A program made the translations under genes and the position numbers. A DNA stretch of 22,955 bases. Origin: Ophiothrix spiculata. Lineage: Eukaryota > Echinodermata > Ophiuroidea > Amphilepidida > Ophiotrichidae. Where the stretch lies: the NCBI GenBank assembly GCA_000969725.1, contig JXSR01S008789.1, one strand, 5' to 3'. Under the pieces are notes generated by a model. It was not told the DNA's origin and made no database searches. It was given only the letters and a program-made list of their open reading frames with translations. Positions 1 to 7,661 of this stretch are shown here, piece by piece (the stretch's first letter is position 1; each line of letters starts with the position of its first letter).

Positions 1-250
1 AATTATTGAAGTGCTAAGTATATTGATAATTTACTTGTATATTGTATTATAGGCTGGAGGCCTACATACTTATAATAAAACAGAAACGAAAAAAACGAAA
101 ACGAAAATTCATTCTTTGTGCTTTTTTATTGGGTGCCCACATTGACCATTTGGAAAATCAAAACATCCATCGGTGAAGTACGTCATACTATTTCGACCTT
201 GAAGCAGGGGAACGTCGAAAAAAAATCTGGTAAGGTGACAATCGACAACT
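1..250. other. AT-rich flank, nothing recognised
   Basis: This stretch is A+T-rich, with a purine-rich patch of AACGAAAA-type words near 80-110. I see no open frame, RNA gene or repeat end before the fold-back that starts near 251. Confidence 0.5.
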
Positions 251-436
251 GGTATAACTTATAGCTTGGTCACAATAATCGCACAATCAGCTTACGAGCA
301 GTGTTTAGTCCATCTGCTAGGACCACGTGACGCCCTCGCTGCTCGCTTTACTCATGGTCCTTTTAAACAGACTAAGCACTGCTCGTAAAGCTGATCGTAC
401 GATTATTGTGACCAAGCTCTTAGTCATAAACTGGTA
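251..436. mobile_element. Fold-back MITE-like element
   Basis: Two arms, 263-310 and 370-418, are reverse complements over about 49 nt with three mismatches and one gap. The arm begins AGCTTGGTCACAATAATCG and ends near GCAGTGYTTAGTC. Weaker complementarity (an ACTGGTAYAA word and flanking bases) extends outward to about 251 and 436. The loop (311-369) has no open frame. The small size, long arms and lack of coding capacity fit a non-autonomous inverted-repeat DNA transposon. I could not fix a target-site duplication, so the superfamily is unassigned and the outer limits are approximate. Confidence 0.7.
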
Positions 437-514
437 CAATTTTTGTTTCACACAAAAACATTAGTAACATCTTGGCAATATTTTATGCAACGGATATTAT
501 CTCTTAATATTTAG

Positions 515-788
515 GCCGAAAACATACTCGGCCTCGAAACAAAATTTTCGCTACCAAACATTTGGTCGTGACGTCAAAATGACGAGTGACTCCAAACAAA
601 ATGACTTCAACACCGAGTTGAGACCAAATAAAATTTCGCGCTTGATTGCACATGCTATTGAATTGCCATACATTGGACCAAATGTTTGCTACCCGGTCAT
701 ACTTTAAGTTCGATGACAAATATTTTGGTGACATCACGACCAAATGTTTGGTAGGAAAAAAATTGTTTGGAGGCCGAGTATGATTTCG
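515..788. mobile_element. MITE with about 65-bp terminal inverted repeats, copy 1
   Basis: The left arm (515-580) and right arm (about 722-788) are reverse complements sharing CATACTCGGCCT and CTACCAAACATTTGGTCGTGA with few mismatches. A third, degenerate version of the ACCAAATGTTTG word lies inside near 676-692. The 113-codon minus-strand frame here is produced by the palindromic structure and is not a gene. A second, internally deleted copy lies at 14930-15088, showing that the family is dispersed. Each copy carries a TGACGTCA octamer in its left arm. No clear target-site duplication was seen. Confidence 0.75.
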
Positions 789-795
789 TCCCATA

Positions 796-1068
796 TACGA
801 TTTAAACCAACAAAGTGATATGTTGCTGGCACGTTTATTTTCCAAGGATTTTAATTGTATCTAAATAAGCCTAATTTTAAATAATGGGTAAAATTATACA
901 GGGTGCAAAATGAAACAAATGTGCATTTTGATCAACCAACTATGAAGATGAGATTTTGTTGTGGAAAAGTGTATCCAGCTGACACAAACATATTGAAGGA
1001 TGTAATGATGACCTTCCATAAATAATACATAATTTGGTGACCAATTTCATTCATTATTATGTTCTGAG
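796..1068. other. AT-rich spacer, nothing recognised
   Basis: No plausible coding frame or repeat pair was found here. An isolated CAGGGTGCAAAATG word near 899 was considered as a transposon end but has no partner. Confidence 0.4.
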
Positions 1069-1109
1069 CTGTCCGATTTCCAAAAAAATCGGACAGGGAT
1101 ATCGGACAG
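1069..1109. repeat. CTGTCCGAT hairpin and third copy
   Basis: An 11-bp perfect stem, CTGTCCGATTT against AAATCGGACAG, encloses a short loop at 1069-1096. A further inverted copy of the stem word (ATCGGACAG) follows at 1101-1109. This could be the degraded edge of a fold-back element. It directly precedes the fold-back at 1125. Confidence 0.5.
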
Positions 1110-1124
1110 AATAAAAAATATCAC

Positions 1125-1353
1125 ATTTTGAACATAATAATGATAAAATTGGATGGATTTTTTCGCATGATACTCAAAGATATTGGTCTCGCTATGAGTT
1201 TTAGAAATATCGAGCTCGACGCTATGAGTTTTAGAAATATCGAGCTCGACGCTGCACGAGCTATGAGTAAAGCTCGACCAATATATTTTTGTATCATGCT
1301 CAATCCATCCAATTTTATATCAATGTAGACAAAACACTGAGGATGTTCAAAAT
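1125..1353. mobile_element. Fold-back element with internal 30-bp tandem duplication
   Basis: The ends are inverted: ATTTTGAACAT at 1125-1135 and its reverse complement at 1343-1353. Longer inner arms share AAAATTGGATGGATT and GCATGATAC (about 1143-1172 against 1291-1318), followed by TATTGGTC against GACCAATA. Inside the loop, a 30-nt unit at 1191-1220 (GCTATGAG...AGCTCGAC) is repeated exactly at 1221-1250, and a degraded third unit lies near 1258-1278. Both strands have short open frames here that simply read through the palindrome. It is a non-autonomous inverted-repeat element whose superfamily is unknown. Confidence 0.65.
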
Positions 1354-1440
1354 CTATGAAACGATTCATCCCAAAATGTTTAATTTCGTTACATAATATA
1401 TTAGCAAGTAATAGCTACTGTAACCACTTTGTCATTATTA

Positions 1441-1768
1441 GGGAGTGTTTATAAATACTTTGGGGGAGGTGGGCAGGCTTGAGGATTGGACCGATTAAAT
1501 TGTTGACCCCCCCCCCCCCTTTATACCGTCTGAACTTTCTCGATCCGCCCTTTTTAGGATTGAATATTTTTTGATCCCCCCCCCCTGATCTTGCTACTTC
1601 GGTGTCCCCCTCGAGCTATATGTTTTGAGTACATTTTGAACATAGAAACAGCATTATATTGTCAATAAATTGTTGATCCCCCTAACTACCGTCTAATATT
1701 TTGACCCCCTGCTTTGTGGTCCTAAATTATTTTGATCCTCCCCCACTAAGGTATTTATGAACACTGGC
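1441..1768. mobile_element. PIF/Harbinger-like MITE with TTA target duplications
   Basis: The left end, GGGAGTGTTTATAAATAC, and the reverse complement of the right end, GCCAGTGTTCATAAATAC, match at 15 of 18 positions, followed by GGGGGA-type sequence on both sides. The trinucleotide TTA flanks the element at 1438-1440 and 1769-1771. A 3-bp TWA duplication with G-starting inverted repeats is characteristic of PIF/Harbinger transposons, hence the assignment. The interior is non-coding and has several C-runs (1507-1521 and 1577-1586) separated by TTGATCC-type words. It has no transposase, so it would depend on an autonomous relative. Confidence 0.65.
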
Positions 1769-2159
1769 TTACCATGATTTGAGTTTCGACGTAGGAATAC
1801 CTGCTGCATAACCACTCCATGATGGAGGCTCATTTGTGAGTGATGTGTAACTTGAATGAATTTACAAAAATCAATACCCAGCATACATGTATTCTACTAT
1901 TAATTTAATATTTGATTTAGTCCAAACTAATTTTTAATATTTAGGACCAAAAAAATATATATAAATTATCTTTCACTATAGTTGATTCTAATTCGATAAA
2001 CATATACTTCTTTTTAGAACAATCTTTTGCTATGATACGAATGTTTGATTACAAAGTGGATTTCCTCGTTCAATGCATATTGTGTTTTTTGATAAAGATA
2101 GATAGGCTAGAACATTCAGAGGAGGATTGACATGCCACTCACTGCCAATATACGAGACA

Positions 2160-2321
2160 CCGGTGTGAAAGGAATCTTAGTCCCCCTGAAATGGTAGTCC
2201 GCCTTCCATAGCCCATAACGGAGTAAAGCGTGAAACTAATGTTGCGTGAGAGTTGTTAGCCTATACTGTACTGTACAACCCGGACAATAAGAACGAGGGA
2301 CTTACATTCCTGCTACACTGG
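2160..2321 (+). mobile_element. Small MITE inserted in repeat X copy A
   Basis: Copies B and C of repeat X run directly from ACACCGGCA into the AGGTCGTAC region, whereas copy A has about 160 extra bases there. The insert has imperfect inverted ends of about 25 bp: GGTGTGAAAGGAATCTTAG against the reverse complement of the right end, AGTGTAGCAGGAATGTAAG. A second copy lies in the opposite orientation at 6737-6882, which confirms it as a dispersed unit. The target-site duplication is unclear (possibly CA). Confidence 0.7.
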
Positions 2322-2373
2322 CAATGCGCAGGTCGTACCATGAATATCAACGGGCCCATATTTGTCATATTAA

Positions 2374-2607
2374 CCCTAGTTCTACGAAGGGAAGGGGGAA
2401 ATGTGGGTAGCATCAACCTCCTACCAACTTTTCCTGCCGCTAAAAAATCCTTGCGCGCAGCTAAACGACTTGGTGTACCTCTAAGTTCATCATTTGCGCT
2501 TATTTTAGGGGAAAACTTCGACCCTACCACCTTCAGGGATGGTACAGTGTCCGTTCAAAGTTCGGAGGTCATGGGAGGGGGTGTAACTCCGTGATTTTTA
2601 AAAATGT
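2374..2607 (+). mobile_element. piggyBac-like MITE end in repeat X copy A
   Basis: It begins TTAA (2370-2373) followed by CCCTAGTTCTACGAAGG. It matches the reverse complement of the right part of the complete element at 9709-10254, including GTGTCCGTTCAAAGTTCGG and GTGTAACTCCGTGAT. Similarity stops near 2607, so this copy lacks its other terminus. The open frames on both strands across this block (about 90-113 codons) have no recognisable protein and are treated as incidental. Confidence 0.7.
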
Positions 2608-3010
2608 GTTTTTTTAATCACTTATAAACATAACTGCAACTTCTCAAAAACCGCATATTGTTTTATATTGGCCAGCAGACAAGCTGGTCATTCTGTTTGA
2701 GTTGTCAGTAACATTTGAGCCAAACAAAATTTGCGTTTGGAAATCTGTCGTCCCTTAATCTTGTAAATCGTGTCCTATGCCGCCTGAATATCATTTTGAA
2801 TGTCAATTAATGGAGAGTGGTCATTGCATATTTGCAAAGATGATCCTCGACATTTGCTTTTAAGTGAAAAGCGGTGCTCGATGATTGATGACGGATTACT
2901 TATTTATAGAAACGTAATGGGTATTTGATTCCCGGGATATTTGTTTCCGTATACTTGCAGGGACTGTTTGGCCCATTCTTCGATAAACTTGATCGTTCAT
3001 ATTTGGTCCC

Positions 3011-3848
3011 ATAAATGTTAAAATTCAACTTGTAATCAGTCAGTCAGTAGGGCCTATGCAAATGAGCTTTTAATGAGCAATTTAATTTTCATTTCCCGGG
3101 TATATCCCGCGTGAATATCAGGACAACTCGGTCGCTCGATTTTTTTTCTCGACGTGACCTGTCGGATAGTTCGGACTTCGAACCGCTATAATCACAAGGG
3201 GGTTAATGCAAATAGAAAATAAAGATGTGGATGAAAATATTAAGAGTTTTTTCAATAAGATAAGCCTATTTTTGACAGTGGAGAATAAACATTTTCATTT
3301 CATTACATTTTTTAACAAAAATGTCAATTTCAAGCTTTTAAAATCATGTGGTCAAAACGGTTACGTGTAGCGTGTTTTACTAAATTGTATGTAAAATTGC
3401 TTATACGAACTGCAAGATGAGATATTAGACATCATATATATGAAATTTGAAAATATATATCATACATGTAAGACTTTAAAAACAGTAAATAAATCGAGGG
3501 AAAATACATAACAACTAAACGTTCGAAAGGGACACGATGTCGGTCATCTCATTATCCCGATATTCACAGCGAACATCGTATACGACAAGTCACACCTTTC
3601 GAAGGTCTTGGGCTATATCAGGCAAATCTGACGTCATCTAACATATCACGTGTAGTCTACGTGTGACTGTGACATGTGCTCTGACTGTGCATATCATAAG
3701 TACGGGTTATTGGGAACTTGATTTTATCATGTTTATCTATAGAAATTCTTGTGTAAAAATAGTTTATTGAATGAATATCAATCTAATATGATGGAAAAAA
3801 TAATACTTTGTTTTCACATGAAAAAAAAAAGAAAAAGAAAAAAAAGAA
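3011..3848. other. Spacer without recognised gene
   Basis: The stretch is mostly A+T-rich. A short imperfect inverted pair, TTCGAAAGGG near 3522 and CCTTTCGAA near 3597, could be a decayed fold-back, but the arms are short. A TGACGTCA octamer lies at 3629-3636. The A/G-rich run just before 3849 is discussed with the tRNA-like sequence. Confidence 0.4.
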
Positions 3849-3927
3849 GGCGCTGTCAGGATTCGAAACTGGTACCTCTCGCATCAAAGGCGAAAGTCTA
3901 TCCACTACGCTATCGAGCTCTCGCTGA
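3849..3927 (-). tRNA. tRNA-like pseudogene or tRNA-derived SINE head (loop reads UUG)
   Basis: On the minus strand there is a good internal A box (TAGCGTAGTGGATAGAC, around 3896-3912) and a B box with a canonical T loop (TTTCGAATCC, around 3859-3869). A full 5-bp anticodon stem, TTCGC with GCGAG, encloses a 7-nt loop CTTTGAT, which puts UUG in the anticodon position (Gln). The T stem has only about three pairs, and the bases expected for the 5' acceptor do not pair with the 3' side, so it is unlikely to be a functional tRNA. A T-rich run follows at once on the minus strand (3821-3848), which could terminate RNA polymerase III. A tRNA-derived SINE head or a decayed tRNA copy fits best. Confidence 0.6.
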
Positions 3928-4237
3928 CATGGAGAGGGTGTTTTACCTATATGTACCTAACAATAGACAATGCCGCGTAATTGATCACTTCCGGGGTTAT
4001 ATAATATTTTGCGTAGAAATTTGATGCTTTATTTGACCTCATTGGACCAGGCGTTACATTTGCTTACGTAATAAGTGTTTTACGCATATTTATCTCAAAT
4101 GTTTTATGAAATCTGTTTAAGAAGTGTTGTCGCTCTCTTTTGACCGAGTGGCTAAAATATATTAAGTCAAGAACCGTAGATTTTAAGAGGAAATTAAACA
4201 CTCGCAAAATCACACGAAAAGACACTTAATATTTCCC

Positions 4238-4258
4238 TTTTTTTTTTTTTTTTTTTTT
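4238..4258. repeat. 21-nt T homopolymer
   Basis: An uninterrupted run of 21 T follows CCC. It could be the A-tail of a minus-strand retroposed sequence, but no matching body or target-site duplication was identified on either side. Confidence 0.7.
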
Positions 4259-4477
4259 AATTTCAAAATGTTTTCATAACTTTTATGCTTCTAATTGCAA
4301 GTTTGGTTTGATATTCTATGCTATTTTGGCGAGTTTACATGCTTTTTAAACTAAGGTATCCGATCTCATGAATATTCATACGCATGTAAAAAACGGCATT
4401 TCCTGTCAGTTTTCATGCATAAATAAAAATAAAATAAGCGATATTTCAGCGAGCTGAATTCTGGCTGTAATAACTTA

Positions 4478-4700
4478 TGACAAAAACTTACAAAAATCAT
4501 AATTTTTGGGAAGAAACAGTGCAGGAGAGATTATAAACAATACTTGATTTTTGAGGAAAAACTTTTAAAAAGTTTATTAACGTTTATGTTTTATCCTTTG
4601 TCATTCTGGAGAGTTGGTCATTGTGCTAACTTTACACATGGATCATTACAATTCAAAATTTGCCCAATACTTATTAGCTAACATTCAACAATGGCGCACT
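4478..4700. repeat. Dispersed repeat Y/Z, intact-site copy
   Basis: The first part (4478-4565, with GAAACAGTGCAGGAGAGAT) matches 18670-18752. The second part (about 4600-4700, with GGTCATTGTGCTAACTTTAC) matches 22500-22554 and, after a gap, 22808-22880. In this copy the two halves of the second part are contiguous. It therefore represents the site before the mariner-like MITE seen at 22555-22807 was inserted. The class of the repeat itself is unknown. Confidence 0.7.
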
Positions 4701-4805
4701 CATGCTTTCTCTTATCAAAGGATCATTCAAACTGGATGAGCTGATTATTTCATGTTGACTTGAGATGGCAATGTCATGGCTTCGATACACACAGAGGTGG
4801 CTGAA

Positions 4806-5187
4806 GAATTTAATAAGAACATCCCTTCTGTTAAGTATATTTACAATATCCTAATCATATTGTCACATTTGACCTTGTAGTTGACTTGTTTAGACATTGT
4901 TAGATAATTGTTATAGTACATATAGTAGTAGCTATATTTAAACAGCCATTACAAGAACATCCCAACTCCATGAGCTCCCCTCTAACTATAGGAAAATTAT
5001 CTAACAATGTCTAACAAAGTCACCTACAAGGTCCAATGTGACACTATGATTTGGATAAAGACATGGAAATGCTTTCTAGGGATTTGAAAGCATTTTCAGA
5101 GATTTATAATGCATTTATATTTTACATAACTTAACAGAAGGGAGTTATTGGAGTTGGCATGTTCTTATTATGGTATATTTAATTCCT
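4806..5187. mobile_element. Fold-back element, about 380 bp
   Basis: The outer ends are inverted: ATTTAATAAGAACAT near 4808 against the reverse complement of ATGTTCTTATTATGG near 5159-5173. CTTCTGTTAAGT is shared at 4826-4835 and 5129-5138. Inner arms are long: ATATTGTCACATTTGACCTT and TAGACATTGTTAGATAATT (4858-4909) pair with 4995-5047. Near 4953 an internal AAGAACATCCCAACTCCA repeats the outer right arm. There is no coding capacity. It fits a non-autonomous inverted-repeat element with unassigned superfamily and approximate limits. Confidence 0.65.
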
Positions 5188-5481
5188 AATCAATACGACA
5201 AGCAATTTGATACAACGACAAAAAAAAATTCAAAATGGCAGGGAAGACCACATTGACTTTGCTGATTATTAAGAAGCAAATCTTGTAGTACAGTAGGTCT
5301 ACGCTAAAGTTTGTGTAGCGTCATTTATTCTGGAAACAATCATATCTGATTGTTCGAAAATCCTGATTGAATTCAGAAATAATTACTCTTGTTATCTTGG
5401 CTTTTTATTAAAGATTTAGTTTTGTTCTAAAACCTGCATAGTAAATTGTCTATATCTAACATTTAAATTTCATTTATGATT

Positions 5482-5487
5482 TTTATT
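5482..5487 (-). promoter_or_regulatory. Possible polyadenylation signal
   Basis: TTTATT on the plus strand reads AATAAA on the minus strand, about 175 bases downstream of the stop codon of the 5663-6178 frame. The spacing is plausible for a 3' UTR. The hexamer is common in A+T-rich DNA, so support is weak. Confidence 0.25.
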
Positions 5488-5500
5488 GACTTCAAATTCA

Positions 5501-5641
5501 ATGCAATTTCATAAGAAAGAGATAATCATATTCTACATAAATAAAGATGTAATTTTGATCAAATTAGCAGATGACAAAATGATCTTTGTAGGCTATGAAG
5601 TATCAATAAGTCCATCTTTGAGGATCGTGAAAATGTTGTGA
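5501..5641 (+). CDS. Short ORF (46 codons) carrying an LADDK...GYE peptide; speculative
   Basis: An ATG at 5501 opens a 46-codon frame ending in TGA at 5639-5641. Its C-terminal half contains LIKLADDK followed four residues later by GYEVSIS and then PSL. The segment at about 6185-6258, also on the plus strand, reads LIKLADDK, then GYELSIS and LSL in one open frame before a stop. Between the two copies, the differences across LIKLADDK are synonymous, whereas the four codons after it differ. This could be a diverged coding repeat or exon pair. It could equally be the by-product of a non-coding direct repeat, because the minus-strand frame is conserved to a similar degree. I do not recognise the peptide. 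Confidence 0.2.
   Translation: MQFHKKEIIIFYINKDVILIKLADDKMIFVGYEVSISPSLRIVKML
5561..5625. repeat. Direct repeat, left copy, flanking the 5663-6178 frame
   Basis: TTGATCAAATTAGCAGATGA and AGGCTATGAAGTATCAATA at 5555-5607 correspond to TTGATTAAACTAGCAGACGA and AGGCTATGAATTATCAATA at about 6191-6244. The two copies are in the same orientation, are roughly 60 nt long, and sit just beyond each end of the minus-strand reading frame. Confidence 0.7.
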
Positions 5642-5662
5642 AATGTTCTGTTCACGCAAGTG

Positions 5663-6178
5663 TTATAAGCGACTGCTTTCATCATAATCACTCGATTGCG
5701 TTTCTTTTAACTTTCGTAGCAATGCCAATTTTATCCATTCTTCAGTTTTGTTACCTTGGTCATGTTCCGTTTTGCTGTCACAACAGTCTGCAGTGACGTC
5801 ATCATTTTTTGCCGACACGACGTCAGTGAAATCGGTCCTTAATTCTGAAATGACGTCACAAAATCCTCTTATTTTCTGCATAATCAGATCAGACATATTC
5901 TCAGTTCCTTGATCGTTATTCTCATTTTTAATATCTTTGATTTCTTTATCACTTTTGCTCAAAGTAGTCCCTGCATCTGTGCAATCTCTGATTGTGATCC
6001 CCAATTCTGCTGCTTTTACTGTTAATAAAGTACTTATCTCCACATTTAAATTAGGAATAAGACTCCATAACTCATGACATTCTAGGACAACAAATTCGGC
6101 CATATCAATACCTATGCCGAATTCCAACCCTGAATCAGTTTGAAATAAAGGTCTATCCAATCTGCAATTTCTTGACAT
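5663..6178 (-). CDS. Uncharacterised acidic protein or terminal exon (171 codons from ATG)
   Basis: This is the longest protein-like frame in the window. It stays open upstream to about 6232, but that extension has no ATG, so I place the start at the ATG at 6176-6178. An alternative is that it is a 3' exon: the minus strand reads TTTTGTCGTCTGCTAG just upstream, an acceptable splice acceptor. The N-terminal third is mixed and hydrophobic (GLEFGIGIDMAEF, ECHELWSLIPNLNVEIS). The middle and C-terminal parts are charged and rich in Asp, Glu, Asn and Lys, ending WIKLALLRKLKETQ and an acidic tail. No signal peptide or membrane segment is evident. A minus-strand AATAAA (5482-5487) lies about 175 bases past the stop. 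A PC4-like fold was considered for the N-terminal part but cannot be supported. The product is unknown. Confidence 0.4.
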   Translation of the reverse strand: MSRNCRLDRPLFQTDSGLEFGIGIDMAEFVVLECHELWSLIPNLNVEISTLLTVKAAELGITIRDCTDAGTTLSKSDKEIKDIKNENNDQGTENMSDLIMQKIRGFCDVISELRTDFTDVVSAKNDDVTADCCDSKTEHDQGNKTEEWIKLALLRKLKETQSSDYDESSRL

Positions 6179-6190
6179 TCTCCTTGTAAC

Positions 6191-6256
6191 TTTGATTAAA
6201 CTAGCAGACGACAAAATTATGGTGGCAGGCTATGAATTATCAATATCGTTGAGCTT
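6191..6256. repeat. Direct repeat, right copy, flanking the 5663-6178 frame
   Basis: This is the partner of the repeat at 5561-5625, in the same orientation. On the minus strand it covers the possible splice acceptor and the first codons upstream of the ATG. On the plus strand it reads as LADDK and GYELSIS. A plausible reading is that a gene segment was tandemly duplicated and the second copy has decayed. Confidence 0.65.
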
Positions 6257-6736
6257 GGGCAAAAAAAAAGAGATATAGAAACCAAAACAACAATTTATTA
6301 CAGTATAACGGCGTTTATAATCTGAATGACGGTAGTATTATTCCCAGCAGATATCTACTTGTTTGATGTTGTCGTCTGTTCCTTTTAAAAGAAAAGTTTA
6401 GCGATGAATAGCGGTAATTATAGTCTTGTGTAGCCTTTTTATAAATAGAACCAGTCCTACCACACGTTATATACAAAATTGAGATCCAATTCGCAGCAGC
6501 CGACACTGGTACTGGTGTTGTTTTGGTAACAGTTGACTAACTGTTCCTGTTCAAAGTAGACTATAATAATACTAAATAAATCTTGTTCCCGGTGAAATGA
6601 AATACAATGTCCTAGCTACTTATCAATTGTGTAGAACGTTCTTGTACATGTGCGATCAATAAATCATTGATTACGACTTATTCCGTGTAGTTCAATTACA
6701 CTCGGATCACTGATTGTGGAATTCATCTCATATTAC
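6257..6736. other. Spacer upstream of the minus-strand frame
   Basis: If the frame at 5663-6178 is real, this holds its intron or promoter. A 63-codon minus-strand frame at 6315-6506 has no recognisable features. I saw no convincing promoter element. Confidence 0.35.
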
Positions 6737-6882
6737 ACTGGTGCAGCAGGAATGAAGTCCCCAGTTCTTATTTTCCGGGTTGTACAGTAAAGTATAGGCT
6801 AACAACTCTCACGCAACATAAGTTTCACGGTTTACTCCGTTACGGTCTATGGAAGGCAGATTAAGTTTATTTTCACACCGTT
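6737..6882 (-). mobile_element. MITE, second copy of the 2160-2321 element
   Basis: The sequence is the reverse complement of the insert in repeat X copy A, sharing AACAACTCTCACGCAACAT and TTTACTCCGTTACGG with few changes. It has imperfect inverted ends (GGTGCAGCAGGAATGAAGT and, from the other side, CGGTGTGAAAATAAACTTA). It lies outside any repeat X sequence, so the unit moves independently of X. It is non-coding. Confidence 0.7.
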
Positions 6883-7657
6883 ACATTAACTTAAATATGA
6901 TGATGGCAACTATCAGCAAAATGTTTCGAGAAATGTCCCGGAAAATGCAACAATGTTCTTCCAATCTAGCGTGCAGCAATTAAAGTTCCTTTGTGTTGGC
7001 AGCTAATAGAAATTATTGTACATCGATAGAAATACAATACAGATAGGCCTATATATGTTTGTCATGTCATGTCACGCTGATCCATTAACGTTGTAGACCA
7101 ATTTATTCGAATGCATTATTTTGCTTGTAAGCTTTATACAAACAAACAAAAGTGAGTAGTTATATAGAACTTACAACTTGAAAATGAATTCAACTCATTG
7201 TACCGATATGTTTACTCGCATTAAAAGGGTCGAGGTCATTTAACTTTTTTTTTTATATTGGAGTGTGCCACGCAGACGTGTACCTATGAAATGTTATTTT
7301 GCGACCATTCACTATTATCATTTTCCTAAAAAATATCAAATTTTGAACAAATTGGCTGCTTTTAAAGCATTTTTTAACATTTTTTTTTTCAATTTGGGTT
7401 TATTTGGTCTGTGTCTGTGACAAAATCCCACCAATTGATAATTCTGAAATTGTAAAATTATACCCCAAACCGTGGTACGTACCCGTATAATACCAACATT
7501 ATGTTGATTCCCCCGATACACCATAACACACCATAACAGACTAAATAACCATAATTAGTCATAATGTTTAATCCATACAAGTGTCAACCATGGCAGGAAG
7601 ATGCAGAACCAAATTAGAAACCAAGTTATTTACCATCCGTTGTACTGAAATGTTCCA
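6883..7657. other. Spacer without recognised gene
   Basis: An A+T-rich stretch with T-runs near 7243-7254 and 7379-7390 and an AGGCCTATATATG word near 7047. A 62-codon minus-strand frame (7336-7524) looks incidental. Confidence 0.4.
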
Positions 7658-7661
7658 TTAA

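Larger units (their letters stand above)
1806..3010. repeat. Dispersed repeat X, copy A (unclassified)
   Basis: This segment matches two other places in the window. Its 5' part (1806-2370) resembles 15372-15840, and both its middle part and its 3' part (2728-3010) resemble 17877-18657. Shared landmarks are GGATTTCCTCGTTCAATGC, CCTATGCCGCCTGAATATC and GATTCCCGGGATATTTGTT. Copy A carries two extra blocks absent from copy C: a MITE at 2160-2321 and a piggyBac-like fragment at 2374-2607. No inverted or long terminal repeats and no reverse transcriptase or transposase frame are visible. X could be a non-autonomous element of unknown class or a segmental duplication. Confidence 0.75.

Noticed and set aside
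504..845. 113-codon minus-strand open frame
   Set aside because: It spans a MITE with 65-bp inverted ends and reads the same arms twice. The translation has no domain, and the frame is explained by the palindrome.
2253..2594. 113-codon plus frame and overlapping 89-codon minus frame
   Set aside because: They cross the boundary between a MITE, repeat X and a piggyBac-like end. Both strands are open and the homologous copies at 15842 and 10254 are not open in the same way.
3522..3606. Short inverted pair TTCGAAAGGG / CCTTTCGAA
   Set aside because: Arms of about ten bases with poor extension are too weak to call an element.
4238..4258. Poly-T as the tail of a minus-strand retrotransposon
   Set aside because: No body similar to a LINE, SINE or processed gene and no flanking duplication could be identified.
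5663..6178. Assignment of the minus-strand frame to a PC4/p15-like coactivator
   Set aside because: Only a vague hydrophobic pattern near GIGIDMAEF suggested it. No diagnostic residues could be confirmed by eye.
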